From G963676655 sp963676655 (GTDB lineage Bacteria; Verrucomicrobiota; Lentisphaeria; Victivallales; Victivallaceae): a stretch of DNA of 64,000 nt. Location: NCBI GenBank assembly GCA_963676655.2, contig CAXXKX010000004.1, positions 744,001 to 808,000 on the forward strand, written 5' to 3'. Numbering within the stretch: position 1 is the first letter of the stretch; every line of letters starts with the position of its first letter. Shown here one piece after another: positions 26,977-36,465 of the stretch. Both the position numbers and the translations under genes were made by a program. The notes under the pieces are model-generated. The model was given only the letters and a program-made list of their open reading frames with translations. It made no database searches and was not told the DNA's origin.

Positions 26977-27849
26977 ATGAATATAAATACAGTTAACAGA
27001 GAGATGGAGTTTTTAAAGCGAAGATTTACATTGATTGAATTGCTGGTTGTGATAGCTATAATAGCGATTCTTGCCGGATTGTTAATGCCGTCTTTGAACA
27101 AGGCTAGAGATACCGGTAAGGCCGCCGGATGCTTAAATAACCTCAAGCAACTTGGAACCGCCAATCTTTTGTATGAACAGGATTACAGTTTTTGCGCGCC
27201 GGCCGCCGCCGACAACTATTTCAGTAAAAATGGCGGCAGCACTTCAAATTATAATAACATTCGGACCAGTCGCTGGCATGGCACAATGATTACGGATGGC
27301 GGCCTGGAAAGCTATGACCGCAGCGGCAGTCCTTTATATACGTACCTGAGCGGGAATACCCGGGTTTTCACCTGTCAGTCCTTGAAAGTAAATATGAAGG
27401 ACGACAGTGTGGCCCGGAATTCCGGCGGGTACGGTTATAACCTGTTTATCGGGACCAAACGCGCCTGGCCCGGCAGTTGCGAAGCTTCGAACTGGGAGGC
27501 TGGAACTCCGTTGTCGAGAATTCACAAAAGTGCTCAGAAAGTAATGTTTGCCGATACGGTTTGTATGGTTGATGATGATTTATCGGGGCCGTTTGTGGAA
27601 AATTGGTTCACAACCGCAGAGGGAACCGGCAAGAGTACCAAGATCCCGATGGTGCATTTCAGACATGTCGGGAAAGCCAATGCAGTTTGGATGGATGGAC
27701 ATGCCACCGGGGAGCTGATGACATTTGAAAGTTCACTCGGCAGTGAATTCAAGGAACGTGATCTCGGCTGGTTCGGAAATTATGACGACGGCATGAACGG
27801 CCAGAGTATCTGGAAGCCGGAGGGCCTGGATACTTCGCCAACGAAATAA
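26977..27849 (+). CDS. Pseudopilin-like secreted protein with H-X9-DG motif
   Basis: The start at 26977 (MNINTVNREMEFLKRRFTLI) has an AAAAAGGAAA ribosome site. A frame open to 26869 lacks one. The prepilin signal RRFTLIELLVVIAIIAILA is complete with Glu at the usual place. The C-terminal motif HVGKANAVWMDGH is exact H-X9-DG. The body is rich in Ser, Gly and Asn, as in its paralogues. It stands 89 bases before the Cys-rich protein and the ABC importer, and not beside a glycosidase, so the family partners more than sugar enzymes. Confidence 0.86.
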   Translation: MNINTVNREMEFLKRRFTLIELLVVIAIIAILAGLLMPSLNKARDTGKAAGCLNNLKQLGTANLLYEQDYSFCAPAAADNYFSKNGGSTSNYNNIRTSRWHGTMITDGGLESYDRSGSPLYTYLSGNTRVFTCQSLKVNMKDDSVARNSGGYGYNLFIGTKRAWPGSCEASNWEAGTPLSRIHKSAQKVMFADTVCMVDDDLSGPFVENWFTTAEGTGKSTKIPMVHFRHVGKANAVWMDGHATGELMTFESSLGSEFKERDLGWFGNYDDGMNGQSIWKPEGLDTSPTK

Positions 27850-27938
27850 GTTTCCAGTTTCCAGTTGCCGGTAAATGCAATTCCAGGTTAAATGTTCGAT
27901 GTTGGATGTTCATGAAAATATAAAGAGGAAATAATATA

Positions 27939-28391
27939 ATGAATAAGAAAGTGGTTTTACCCGGTATTTTAATTGTCACGGCGGTTGCCGTGAACGCGTT
28001 CTTTTTGCGGAACGATAAACCTAAACATGAGACAGCGGTCAAATTACGAGAGGTCAAGAAGGGAGAGATTGAAAACGGGGCCAGGGCAAAATATTTCAAG
28101 TCAGAAGTTTGTGTCATGAACAAGTCGATCAAAAAAGGCAATATTGACGAAGTTCTGACCAGGCACGTTGACTGTGCCAAGTGTTTGAATTGTTTGATTC
28201 GGAAGCGTCTGGCTCGAATTTCAAAAAAAGAGATCAAGTTCACTCAGGTCAGCCGGTTCAAGGTTGAAGACTGCGGCGATCACGAGACCTTTTATTACTG
28301 GGACGTCAAATGCAATGTTGCCGAAGGCGGCAATGTGACTTTCCGGTATATTGTGGAAAATCGAAAGCCCAGGTTGATTAATGTGTTATAA
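27939..28391 (+). CDS. Small membrane-anchored or secreted cysteine-rich protein
   Basis: The 150-residue protein has an N-terminal hydrophobic segment (VVLPGILIVTAVAVNAFFL) and then a soluble part with six cysteines, including CAKCLNC near residue 80, C59 and a late DC...KC pair. The cysteine layout suggests a metal or disulfide-stabilised fold. It has an AAAGAGGAAA ribosome site and overlaps the binding-protein gene by 11 bases. Its link with the importer suggests a role in capturing the chelate or metal, which is inference. No family was recognised. Confidence 0.65.
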   Translation: MNKKVVLPGILIVTAVAVNAFFLRNDKPKHETAVKLREVKKGEIENGARAKYFKSEVCVMNKSIKKGNIDEVLTRHVDCAKCLNCLIRKRLARISKKEIKFTQVSRFKVEDCGDHETFYYWDVKCNVAEGGNVTFRYIVENRKPRLINVL

Positions 28392-29424
28392 AACAGTCAT
28401 AGCCGGGATATACGCGGTGTTTTTTGCCATTGCTCCGTTGTACGGCGATGTTGCTGTGACCGATATGGTCGGTCGCAAGATTGTGTGTCCTTCAGGTGAA
28501 GAAGTCAAACGGGTATTCGCAACATCCTATGCCATGAGCTGTGTCCTTTACGTGCTGGCGCCGGACAAACTTTGCGCGTTGAACAAAGCGATCAATCCCG
28601 AAGCTTCCCGTTACCTGGGCGACGCGATAAAGGCAAAGGATGTTCTCGGCGGCTGGCTCGGTTTTGGTAAACCGGCCAATATCGAGGCTTTGTTGAAACA
28701 CCATCCGCAGATAATTTTCGCTCCTGATTACAAACGAAAAAGCGGTGGTAAATATATCGAAAATACTATCAAACGCTATAATATTCCACTGCTTTATGCC
28801 GATATCCACCATCTGGATAAGTTGCCGGAATCGTTTACTTTCATCGGACGGGTCATTGGCCGGAAAGAACGGGGACTTGAACTGGCGGCGACGACCAGGG
28901 AGTTTTTGAAACGTATATCCAAAATCAGCAAAAATGGAAAAAAAGTATATTATGCTTCGGGTACTGACGGTTTGAGTTCCTATTCGGGCCGCAGTCCGGA
29001 AACGGAAGCCATATACTTGGCCGGTGGAGTGAACGCAATTGATTTGAAAGGATCATTCAACGGGCGGCAAAAGAAAAACCGGCGGGTAACGGTTAATTTT
29101 GAATATTTGCTGAAAATCGATCCGGACGTGATAATAGTCAATTCCCGCCAGACCGGTGAATACATCAAAAAAAATCCGGCCTGGAGTTCTTTGTCGGCTG
29201 TGAAGAACAATCGGGTCTACCTGATTCCGCTGCAGCCGATCAGTTGGATAAACCGGCCGCCGTCTTTTCCCCGGCTGCTTGGAGCTTTGTGGCTGGCGGG
29301 GATTCTGGACAGTTCCGTGATATCCGTGACGGAACTAAAAAAATATGTGCGGTTATTTTACAAAAGCTTTTACCGTTACGAATTGACCGAGGCGGAGTTG
29401 AATAATTTTGCCGCGGCAAAATGA
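28381..29424 (+). CDS. ABC importer substrate-binding protein, FecB/BtuF type
   Basis: The 347-residue protein has a signal peptide (MCYKTVIAGIYAVFFAIAPLYG) and the two-lobe TroA/FecB fold: VTDMVGRKIVCP opening, GWLGFGKPANIEALLKHHPQIIFAP, and the second lobe with PDVIIVNSR and NNRVYLIPLQPISWINRPPS. Such proteins bind ferric siderophores, haem, cobalamin or molybdate chelates. Substrate cannot be read from sequence. It is the first component of the four-gene transport block. Confidence 0.88.
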   Translation: MCYKTVIAGIYAVFFAIAPLYGDVAVTDMVGRKIVCPSGEEVKRVFATSYAMSCVLYVLAPDKLCALNKAINPEASRYLGDAIKAKDVLGGWLGFGKPANIEALLKHHPQIIFAPDYKRKSGGKYIENTIKRYNIPLLYADIHHLDKLPESFTFIGRVIGRKERGLELAATTREFLKRISKISKNGKKVYYASGTDGLSSYSGRSPETEAIYLAGGVNAIDLKGSFNGRQKKNRRVTVNFEYLLKIDPDVIIVNSRQTGEYIKKNPAWSSLSAVKNNRVYLIPLQPISWINRPPSFPRLLGALWLAGILDSSVISVTELKKYVRLFYKSFYRYELTEAELNNFAAAK

Positions 29425-29444
29425 TTGATGAAGGATGCTGAACA

Positions 29445-30431
29445 TTGTATAAAAAACTTTTCATAATCGGGGGAATGACCCTGCTGCTGGCGTTAATTGG
29501 CGTTGGCTCAATTCTGTTGGGACGTTACCCGATTCCGCTGCATGAAATTTACGGGGCGTTGACCGGGAGTCAGGAATCTGGAATAGTTCATACTGTTTTG
29601 TTCGAAGTAAGGTTCCCGCGAATAGCCGCTGCTATGCTGGTCGGGGCCGCTATGGCCGCGTCAGGAGCGTCCTATCAGTCGATGTTTGTTAATCCGCTTG
29701 TTTCTCCGGGAATCCTTGGCGTGCTTTCCGGGGCCGGTTTCGGCGCAGCGGTTGGAATGCTGATTTCCGGGAGCTGGTTCAGCGTTCAGATTATGGCGTT
29801 CGGATTCGGTATTATGGCGGCGGCGACGTCGGTGTGTATAGCCAGGTTTTACGGCGGCAACCGGGTGTTGATGCTGATTCTCGGTGGAATCATCACCGGT
29901 TCAATGTTTACCGCGCTGCTCTCCGCGGTCAAGTACCTGGCCGATCCGGCGGACGAACTGCCGGCGATAACTTATTGGCTGATGGGCAGTTTGACGATGG
30001 TTGACCCCGGCGCGATGGCCGCGGTCGCACCGCTGATAATTATCGGGATTATTGTTATGTGTTTTTGCGGCAGGAAATTGAATCTGCTCAGTATGGGAGA
30101 CGACGAAGCCAGAACCATGGGCGTTAATCCGCGCCTGATCCGGACGGTTGTCATTATTGCCGCGACCATGACCTGTGTCGGAGCCGTCAGCATATCCGGG
30201 ATTATTGCCTGGATTGGTTTGCTGACGCCGCATATCGGCCGGATGCTGATCGGGCCGGACAATCGTTTTTTGATTCCGCTCAGTGCGGTTATCGGGGCGT
30301 TTTTGCTGTTGCTGGCCGATAATTTATCCAGATTGCTGCTGCCGGTTGAACTGCCGTTGGGGATTACGACATCGCTGTTCGGAATTCCGTTTTTTGCGTT
30401 CTGTCTGAAAAGGGCCAAGATGAAATGGTGA
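29445..30431 (+). CDS. FecCD-family ABC permease
   Basis: The 328-residue permease has about ten hydrophobic segments and FecCD landmarks: EVRFPRIAAAMLVGAAMAASGASYQ, NPLVSPGILGV, GGIITGSM, and a C-terminal GLLTPHIGRMLIGPDNRFLIP. It begins with a TTG codon at 29445 behind GAAGGATG. No ATG gives the full first helix. It overlaps the ATPase gene by seven bases. Confidence 0.92.
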   Translation: MYKKLFIIGGMTLLLALIGVGSILLGRYPIPLHEIYGALTGSQESGIVHTVLFEVRFPRIAAAMLVGAAMAASGASYQSMFVNPLVSPGILGVLSGAGFGAAVGMLISGSWFSVQIMAFGFGIMAAATSVCIARFYGGNRVLMLILGGIITGSMFTALLSAVKYLADPADELPAITYWLMGSLTMVDPGAMAAVAPLIIIGIIVMCFCGRKLNLLSMGDDEARTMGVNPRLIRTVVIIAATMTCVGAVSISGIIAWIGLLTPHIGRMLIGPDNRFLIPLSAVIGAFLLLLADNLSRLLLPVELPLGITTSLFGIPFFAFCLKRAKMKW

Positions 30432-31225
30432 ACCACAGAATAATCAGGGTTGAAAATCTGGGATTTCGATATCGTCGGGATTATGTTCTCGATGATGTCA
30501 GCTTCTCGGTTGCGGCGGGAGAAGTCACGGCGGTGATGGGCGCGAACGGCTGCGGCAAAACCACGTTGTTGAAACTGCTGCTTGGTTTGCTGAGACCTGA
30601 ACGCGGCTCGATATTCGTTGACAACCGTTTGGTAAATGATTATTCCCCGCATAAACTGGCCCGGAAGATCGCGTATGTTCCGCAAGCGCATTCCTCGCCT
30701 TTTCCGTATTCGGTCCGGGAACTTGTGGCGATGGGGCGAGAAGCGGTCCGGGGATGTTTTTACCGGCGCGGCGCACGGGATCGGGAGATGGTCGAAAAAG
30801 CTTTGGATAGAATGGGTATTTCCGGTCTGGCGGAAAGAATTTATTCCGAACTCAGCGGGGGAGAACGGCAGCTTGTATTGATTGCCCGGGCTTTGGTTCA
30901 GGAGACCCCGGTCATTGTCATGGATGAACCGGTCAACGGTCTTGATTTCGGGAACCAGGTCAGACTGCTCGAGATTGTCAGGTCTTTGGCGGATGACGGT
31001 CTGGCGATTATCAAATCGACCCATTTTCCGGAACACGCGCTGATGTGCGCTGACCGTACCGTTTTGATCCACGACGGGAAGCTTCTGGCCGATGGTCTGC
31101 CGCGCGATACGATCAATCCGGCGAACATGAAAAAAATCTATAATATCGACATTCGGATGATGGACCTGCCGGACGGCACTTTGTCATGTCGTCCGGAAAT
31201 AAACGTTCCAGCAAGTATATCTTGA
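30425..31225 (+). CDS. ABC transporter ATP-binding protein, FecE/BtuD type
   Basis: The 266-residue ATPase has Walker A GANGCGKTT at residues 39-47, a Q-loop near YVPQAHSSPFP, signature LSGGERQL, Walker B VIVMDEP and an H-loop in KSTHFPE. The closest relatives are importers of iron-siderophore, haem or cobalamin. It is translationally coupled to the permease and closes the operon. Confidence 0.93.
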   Translation: MVNHRIIRVENLGFRYRRDYVLDDVSFSVAAGEVTAVMGANGCGKTTLLKLLLGLLRPERGSIFVDNRLVNDYSPHKLARKIAYVPQAHSSPFPYSVRELVAMGREAVRGCFYRRGARDREMVEKALDRMGISGLAERIYSELSGGERQLVLIARALVQETPVIVMDEPVNGLDFGNQVRLLEIVRSLADDGLAIIKSTHFPEHALMCADRTVLIHDGKLLADGLPRDTINPANMKKIYNIDIRMMDLPDGTLSCRPEINVPASIS

Positions 31226-31415
31226 ATAATTGCCATTTCCTGACTTTTTTAAGCAGTGCTTATCGCCAAAATTGCTTTTAAATTAATCCTGCATTTATTT
31301 TTTAGTGGAATATCTCCATTGAGTGAAAACACTTGACTTTTTCCGGTTGACAGGCGATATTAGATAATGCAGGAGAGTTATTCCTATATTCAATAATTTT
31401 GCGCCGAGGTTGAAA

Positions 31416-31862
31416 ATGCCATCGCCATATGTAGGCAAAATCAGAGAATTGTTTGACCGGCAGGAAGTGGGAGTGCTGGGTTCTAATATGGATGGGATGC
31501 CCTATCTAAACCTTGTCGCTTTTATTCCGTATCGCGATTATCGCAGTTTGATTTTCGTTACATCAAAATCTACCAGAAAATATGCCAATCTTATATCCGA
31601 ACCGTCAGCCTCGATGATGATTGATAATCGTCAGGATAAAACCGCGACGTTGGAGGCGAGGGGAGTAACTGTTTGCGGTACAGCTCACGAACTTGCTCCG
31701 GGAACAGAAGTCGACGAGATCATTGCTTTGTATCTGAAACGTCATCCGGCATTGGAGAATTTTATCAAGTCTCCGACTATAGCCATCTTTGAACTTAAAA
31801 TTTCCACTTGTTATTATGTTGAGAACTTTCAGGAAGTAACTGAAATACACTTCGAAAAATGA
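31416..31862 (+). CDS. Pyridoxamine-oxidase-like FMN-binding split-barrel protein
   Basis: The 148-residue protein has the split-barrel pattern of the PNPOx-like family: GVLGSNMDGMPYLNLVAFIPY, SLIFVTSKSTRKYANLISEPSAS, MMIDNRQD and ATLEARGVTVCGTA. Members bind flavin or haem. A TTG at 31410 is an alternative start, but ATG 31416 has GAGG six bases ahead. It overlaps the next gene by four bases, so the pair is coupled and probably works together. Confidence 0.82.
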   Translation: MPSPYVGKIRELFDRQEVGVLGSNMDGMPYLNLVAFIPYRDYRSLIFVTSKSTRKYANLISEPSASMMIDNRQDKTATLEARGVTVCGTAHELAPGTEVDEIIALYLKRHPALENFIKSPTIAIFELKISTCYYVENFQEVTEIHFEK

Positions 31863-33946
31863 AATATCTTATCGACATTAAAGATCTGTCGGCTATGCAG
31901 AAAAAATCTGCTGGCGACAAGGCGTACAATGTTGCGTTGCTCTCCCGTGCGAATATCATAGTACCCCGGTCCGCGGTGCTGACTGTTTCAGCCTACAAGC
32001 AATATCTGCTCTCATCGGGACTTGACGCGTATATATTGCGTGAGATCAACCGGAAGAAACTCAGCGAATACCGTTGGGAAGAACTGTGGGACATTTCGTT
32101 GCGGATTAAAAATTCATTTCTGCGCCATGAAATGCCGCGGGAAATGCAGCTGGAGATTGATGGCTTCATGCAAACTTTTTTTCACGGTGCGTCAGTCGCG
32201 GTGAGATCTTCCGCGCCTGGCGAAGACGGCAGTAAATCGTCGTTTGCCGGATTGCATGAGTCGTACCTCAATCTGTCCGATTTTGTAGAGGTCCGTAAAC
32301 ACGTTAGACTGGTCTGGGCCTCTTTGTGGTCAGTTTCAGCTTTGCTCTATCGCAAAGAGCTTAATCTGGACCCGTTTAAAAGTACAATGGCGGTTCTGAT
32401 TCAGGAAGTTGTCAGCGGACAAAGTTCCGGAGTGGCGTTTTCCGTTGCGCCGGATAAGCCGGAATGTGTGGCGGTTGAAGCTGTATACGGTCTCAATCAA
32501 GGTCTTGTCGACGGTTCGGTGGAGCCGGATCACTGGAATATCGACCGCAAAGCAATGACTGTCCGTGATTTTTTTCCAGCGTCGGAGCGAAACCGTTTGA
32601 TGAGACCGGTTGTCAATGGAATTGAGCTGGTAAATACTCCGCATAAAGAAGAGCCTCCGATCACTCAAACACAGGTAGTTGATGTCGCTTCCGAGGCAAT
32701 GCGTCAGGAACGGCATTTCGGCCATCCCCGGGATGTTGAATGGACCTTCAGTGATGAATGTTTGATTATTTTGCAATCAAGGCCGATAACTACTTCGGGA
32801 GAAGAAACCGATTCTCGCAAATATTATGATAACCTGCGGCCTGGAGTTGAACAATTAAAAGAGATCGGACAAATTCTGGAGCAAAAATTACTGCCTGATA
32901 TGTTGTCTGTCGGCAGGAAGTGGAAAGAGCGGCCGTGCAATGTCATGACGGATGCCGAATTATTGGAAACCCTGGTTGAACGTGGTCAACAATACCGTTT
33001 TTTTCTGGGGGAATATGAGAAATATTGTATTCCGTTTGGTCATGGTGTCAGGTTGTTTGGAGAGATTTATAATAGCATGCTTAAACCTGATGACCCTTAT
33101 GCGTTTGTCGATGTTCTCAGAACCGACGATTTGTTAAGTCTGCAAAGAAACCGTAAGCTTAACAGACTTGCTCATTTGCACGAATCGAAACCTGATTCTC
33201 CTGAGATTATGGATTTGCTTGAAGAAATTTTTTGTCAAAGATTTGATTCACTGGAGCAAGTCCCGGAGAAATATTGGCATCTGGCTGATAACTTTCATGG
33301 AGTTACTGACGGAGTCGCTGAATCAGGAACGTTTGCGGATGAATTTATCGCTGCTTTCGAACCGGACCAGCAAAATTCAGCCCGGGAATTATTGGAACTT
33401 GGCCGAGCTTCTTACCGTTTAAGGGATGATGACAACATGTATCTGAATACTGTTAAAGCAGGTTTGGAGTCGGTAATTAATGAAGCCAGGATGCGGCTGG
33501 ATGCTGGGACGATTGAATATTCGCAAAAAGCTTTAATTGAAACAGAATTGCAAAAAGGAATTCCGGAATTGCATAGCCCGTCGCTGGGGATAGAAGACAT
33601 TGACTATAATGATAAATCGATCAAATTCCGCCAGCTCACCGGCCAACCGGCGGGCAAGGGCTCCGCGAAAGGAAAAGCACGGGTGATTAATGAATTTGAT
33701 GACCTGTTTGAATTCCAAAAAGGAGAGGTGCTTGTTTGTGATGCTGTCGATCCGGAAATGACGATAGTTGCGCCTCTGGCCGCGGCTGTTGTCGAGCGAC
33801 GCGGCGGCATGTTGATTCACGGCGCGATCATTGCCCGGGAATATGGCTTGCCCTGTGTTACCGGCGTCCCGGATGCCACCCGGAAAATTAAAACCGGAGA
33901 TACTGTATCTGTCGACGGCTGGCTCGGTATAGTCACAATTCTTTAA
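31859..33946 (+). CDS. PEP-synthase-like dikinase without the PEP-binding barrel
   Basis: The 695-residue protein begins with the PEP-synthase/PPDK ATP-grasp domain (KAYNVALLSRANI, VAVRSSAPGEDGSKSSFAGLHESYLN, PRDVEWTF, LIILQSRPI) to about residue 315. A central helical region to about 590 has no recognised family. The C-terminal swivelling domain carries the phospho-His654 in RRGGMLIHGAIIAREYGLPC. The canonical C-terminal TIM barrel for pyruvate is absent. This is the layout of rifampin phosphotransferase and related small-molecule phosphotransferases, where the central region binds the acceptor. The acceptor here is unknown. Confidence 0.82.
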   Translation: MKYLIDIKDLSAMQKKSAGDKAYNVALLSRANIIVPRSAVLTVSAYKQYLLSSGLDAYILREINRKKLSEYRWEELWDISLRIKNSFLRHEMPREMQLEIDGFMQTFFHGASVAVRSSAPGEDGSKSSFAGLHESYLNLSDFVEVRKHVRLVWASLWSVSALLYRKELNLDPFKSTMAVLIQEVVSGQSSGVAFSVAPDKPECVAVEAVYGLNQGLVDGSVEPDHWNIDRKAMTVRDFFPASERNRLMRPVVNGIELVNTPHKEEPPITQTQVVDVASEAMRQERHFGHPRDVEWTFSDECLIILQSRPITTSGEETDSRKYYDNLRPGVEQLKEIGQILEQKLLPDMLSVGRKWKERPCNVMTDAELLETLVERGQQYRFFLGEYEKYCIPFGHGVRLFGEIYNSMLKPDDPYAFVDVLRTDDLLSLQRNRKLNRLAHLHESKPDSPEIMDLLEEIFCQRFDSLEQVPEKYWHLADNFHGVTDGVAESGTFADEFIAAFEPDQQNSARELLELGRASYRLRDDDNMYLNTVKAGLESVINEARMRLDAGTIEYSQKALIETELQKGIPELHSPSLGIEDIDYNDKSIKFRQLTGQPAGKGSAKGKARVINEFDDLFEFQKGEVLVCDAVDPEMTIVAPLAAAVVERRGGMLIHGAIIAREYGLPCVTGVPDATRKIKTGDTVSVDGWLGIVTIL

Positions 33947-34000
33947 ATGATAAAAATACCAATTCACAATTAAATACAGGTAAGTCTAATTTTTATAAAT

Positions 34001-34060
34001 AGTCAGACAGTTTGATTATTAATTTTATTTAAGATGCTATGTTGTAAGTGTTTAGATTGT
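34001..34060 (+). repeat. 60-nt dispersed repeat, copy B
   Basis: The core AGTCAGACAGTTTGATTATT is at 34001-34020 and TTTAG at 34051-34055, giving the same 41-base spacing from GTTTGA as copies A and D. It lies between the convergent ends of the phosphotransferase gene and the beta-helix gene. Confidence 0.7.
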
Positions 34061-34086
34061 TTTTGCGGGTTGGCAATGGATATGAT

Positions 34087-34109
34087 GCCCCGGTGTAAAT
34101 TTCCGGGGC
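34087..34109. terminator. Hairpin between convergent genes, candidate terminator
   Basis: GCCCCGG (34087-34093) pairs perfectly with CCGGGGC (34103-34109) across a nine-base loop. On the plus strand a CTTTTT run follows 14 bases later, so it more plausibly ends the rightward transcript of the phosphotransferase gene. On the minus strand there is no T-run. Confidence 0.5.
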
Positions 34110-34146
34110 TGATGGATAATTCTTTTTAGATCAGAATGGAGGTCCG

Positions 34147-36345
34147 TTATTTTTCGTCTTTGATGTAGGTTGTCACTACTTCCGGAGAAGTCAGAATGGC
34201 AATCTGATCAAGTTTGAAATCGCGTTCGGCTGTAAATTTCAGTTGGTGTTTTCCTTTTGACAACTTAACCGGTTCGAAAAGACCTTTACGCCTTTTGTCG
34301 ACCAGGGATAATCCGGCCCAGGTCCAGCCGCTCTGAGCACGCATCATGGATTTGAATTCCGGTCCGTTATCTACAGATAACTTGATCCAGGCCAACCCGC
34401 CGCCGGTATTGAATTTCAGTGCGGCGTAATACCAGCCGGGGGAGGGAACTTCAAAGGTGAATATTCTGGTTTTTCCTTTGACCATGTCTACGGGGGAGCC
34501 TTCCTTGCCGCCGGCATTGATCAACGCAATGCAGCCGGGAGTTTTTGCCGTCAGTTTCAACAGTTTATCGGTTCCCGCATATACAATGGCTGGGCGTGAG
34601 AAGCCATCGTCCAGCTTAACGATAAAAGCTCCTTTAAGGCGTTTGGGGGACGCTCCGGTCGGTTTTACGGTCAGGACAATATTCTTGCCTGCGCTAATGA
34701 TTCCGGATTCCGGCGAGACGCTGAACCAGTTGAATACTTCATTTTTTAGAACCTTGAACTTATGAGTTCCTTTGCCTGGATAGGAAACGGTTATTTTTAT
34801 AGGTGAGAGTTCGTCTTTGAAATCAATATATTTCCGGTCAAGTTTTAACGGGGTGGGGCGGATCGGGATATCGCCGGAAATGCCGTTTTTGCCATAGCCG
34901 GGAGTGCCTTTGCGCAGGAGATAATCACCTTTGTCAGGAGCGTTGAAGATCGGTTTGGTGAAAATTCCGTTTTTTTCCAGTCCGTTTTCCTTCAACAGTT
35001 CCTTTATCATGGTGTAACTGTCTTTATTCGGGGACCAGACCAGGTCGTAATCCAGATCGTTTTTTTCCCGGATCAATGAGCCGTACGCGAAACTGCCCAG
35101 TGTATCGAAAACATTGTATCTGGTGGTCAAATGGCGGCGTGGCGTTTTGCCTTTACCGAATGCGTTCATGCCGGTTTTATAAACAGCGGTGTTGTTGTTC
35201 AGGTAGATTTGCCCCTGTCCGCAATATTTATAGCCGTTTTTGAGGGCGCTGCCGATGATGTTGTCGATATCGCCTGGATTGACGAACAGGTTATTCCATG
35301 CATAGGTCGGGCCGTTAATACATGGCGCGGTACTGATGCCGCACAGCGAACCTTCAAAATGGTTGCCCCATACCTTAATATTCATCTGGCCGCCGTCAAG
35401 TTCGATTCCGTCGTCGTTGCCGTAGAGCATGATGTTGCCGTAGATTTCCGCATCGCGGCAGAAGCCTCCGTCCGGAAACCCGTTCCGGTTGCCTTCGACC
35501 ACATCGTTCCAGCGATGCCGGTCTGAGCCGATGAAATCATTGTAGCGGAGAACGGTGCCGCCTTTGGCATGGACGAAAACGGCATTAGGGCCGGCGGGAT
35601 GGGTGAATACCCATGAATTTGCGGTTCCGCGCGGATCATGGATGAAGCAGCGTTCGACCAGGACGTTCAAGCTCTGATCGACAAAGACTCCGGCATCGTT
35701 ATTGATCCGGTCCTTATTCTTATCATATAAAAATCCTTTTCTGCGGTAGTCGCGTTTGCCTTTACGCCCCCAGCCGGAAATATCGCAGTTGATGATCCGG
35801 ATATTTTTGGCGTTGGAGACTTTGAACGCGTGTTTGCCTCCACCGGTTACTCTGAGATTCTCGAAGATCACGTATTCGGCTTTATCAACCAGAATCGCCG
35901 CTTCAGTGCCGTTGCCGCCCTTGATCGTCTGGTTGGAGGTATATCTGATCCAGCCTTTAGGGGAGCCTTTCGCGGTTATGGTTATCGGGCCGTTCGCCGG
36001 AAGTTTGCGTTCGGACGCGATCGGTACTTTCAGACCCATTGTTTTGAATTTCTGCTGTACCGCCACTTTGCCTGATTTATCCACAATCTGCACTTCATAG
36101 CCGGTGTCCTCCTGCAAATCGTTAATGGAGGCGCGCCAGGTTTTGAGGTCTTTTGAGTTGACCAGCGGCATGCCGCTCCGCCATTTGTCATTGGAGGAAG
36201 CCTTGCGGTATTTTATTTTTCCGCCGTCTTTTCCGGTATAATAAATACTGCAGCTTTGAAACAACGGCTTGGTCGTTAATTCCCCTGCATTAAGGCTGAT
36301 GGCTATAATCGTTGAAACGGTTGCCGGCAAAATAAATTTCTTCAT
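34147..36345 (-). CDS. Secreted right-handed parallel beta-helix protein
   Basis: The 732-residue protein has a signal peptide (MKKFILPATVSTIIAISLNAGE), an N-terminal fibronectin-like region and a beta-helix from about residue 130 to 400. The helix is built of repeats such as YVIFENLRVTGGG, NIRIINCDISGWG, LNVLVERCFIHDP and DAEIYGNIMLYGNDDGIELDGG. The fold is that of pectate lyases and related polysaccharide lyases. The C-terminal 150 residues look like a beta-sandwich carbohydrate-binding module. It is the last gene of the second carbohydrate locus, beside a PL10-like lyase, so a pectin-type substrate is plausible but not shown. Confidence 0.78.
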   Translation of the reverse strand: MKKFILPATVSTIIAISLNAGELTTKPLFQSCSIYYTGKDGGKIKYRKASSNDKWRSGMPLVNSKDLKTWRASINDLQEDTGYEVQIVDKSGKVAVQQKFKTMGLKVPIASERKLPANGPITITAKGSPKGWIRYTSNQTIKGGNGTEAAILVDKAEYVIFENLRVTGGGKHAFKVSNAKNIRIINCDISGWGRKGKRDYRRKGFLYDKNKDRINNDAGVFVDQSLNVLVERCFIHDPRGTANSWVFTHPAGPNAVFVHAKGGTVLRYNDFIGSDRHRWNDVVEGNRNGFPDGGFCRDAEIYGNIMLYGNDDGIELDGGQMNIKVWGNHFEGSLCGISTAPCINGPTYAWNNLFVNPGDIDNIIGSALKNGYKYCGQGQIYLNNNTAVYKTGMNAFGKGKTPRRHLTTRYNVFDTLGSFAYGSLIREKNDLDYDLVWSPNKDSYTMIKELLKENGLEKNGIFTKPIFNAPDKGDYLLRKGTPGYGKNGISGDIPIRPTPLKLDRKYIDFKDELSPIKITVSYPGKGTHKFKVLKNEVFNWFSVSPESGIISAGKNIVLTVKPTGASPKRLKGAFIVKLDDGFSRPAIVYAGTDKLLKLTAKTPGCIALINAGGKEGSPVDMVKGKTRIFTFEVPSPGWYYAALKFNTGGGLAWIKLSVDNGPEFKSMMRAQSGWTWAGLSLVDKRRKGLFEPVKLSKGKHQLKFTAERDFKLDQIAILTSPEVVTTYIKDEK

Positions 36346-36465
36346 GGTTTCCTTATTTTCCTGTTATGCGGTCATGCATATTTTTATATTGTTTTACATG
36401 CTTCGATTTGAGATTGGTGACCGCGATTAATTGATATGTTCATTTATGTAACAATGATTATTAAC

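Noticed and set aside
29972..31072. 366-codon minus-strand frame over the permease and ATPase genes
   Set aside because: It is antisense to FecCD and ATPase genes with intact motifs. The long frame reflects codon bias.
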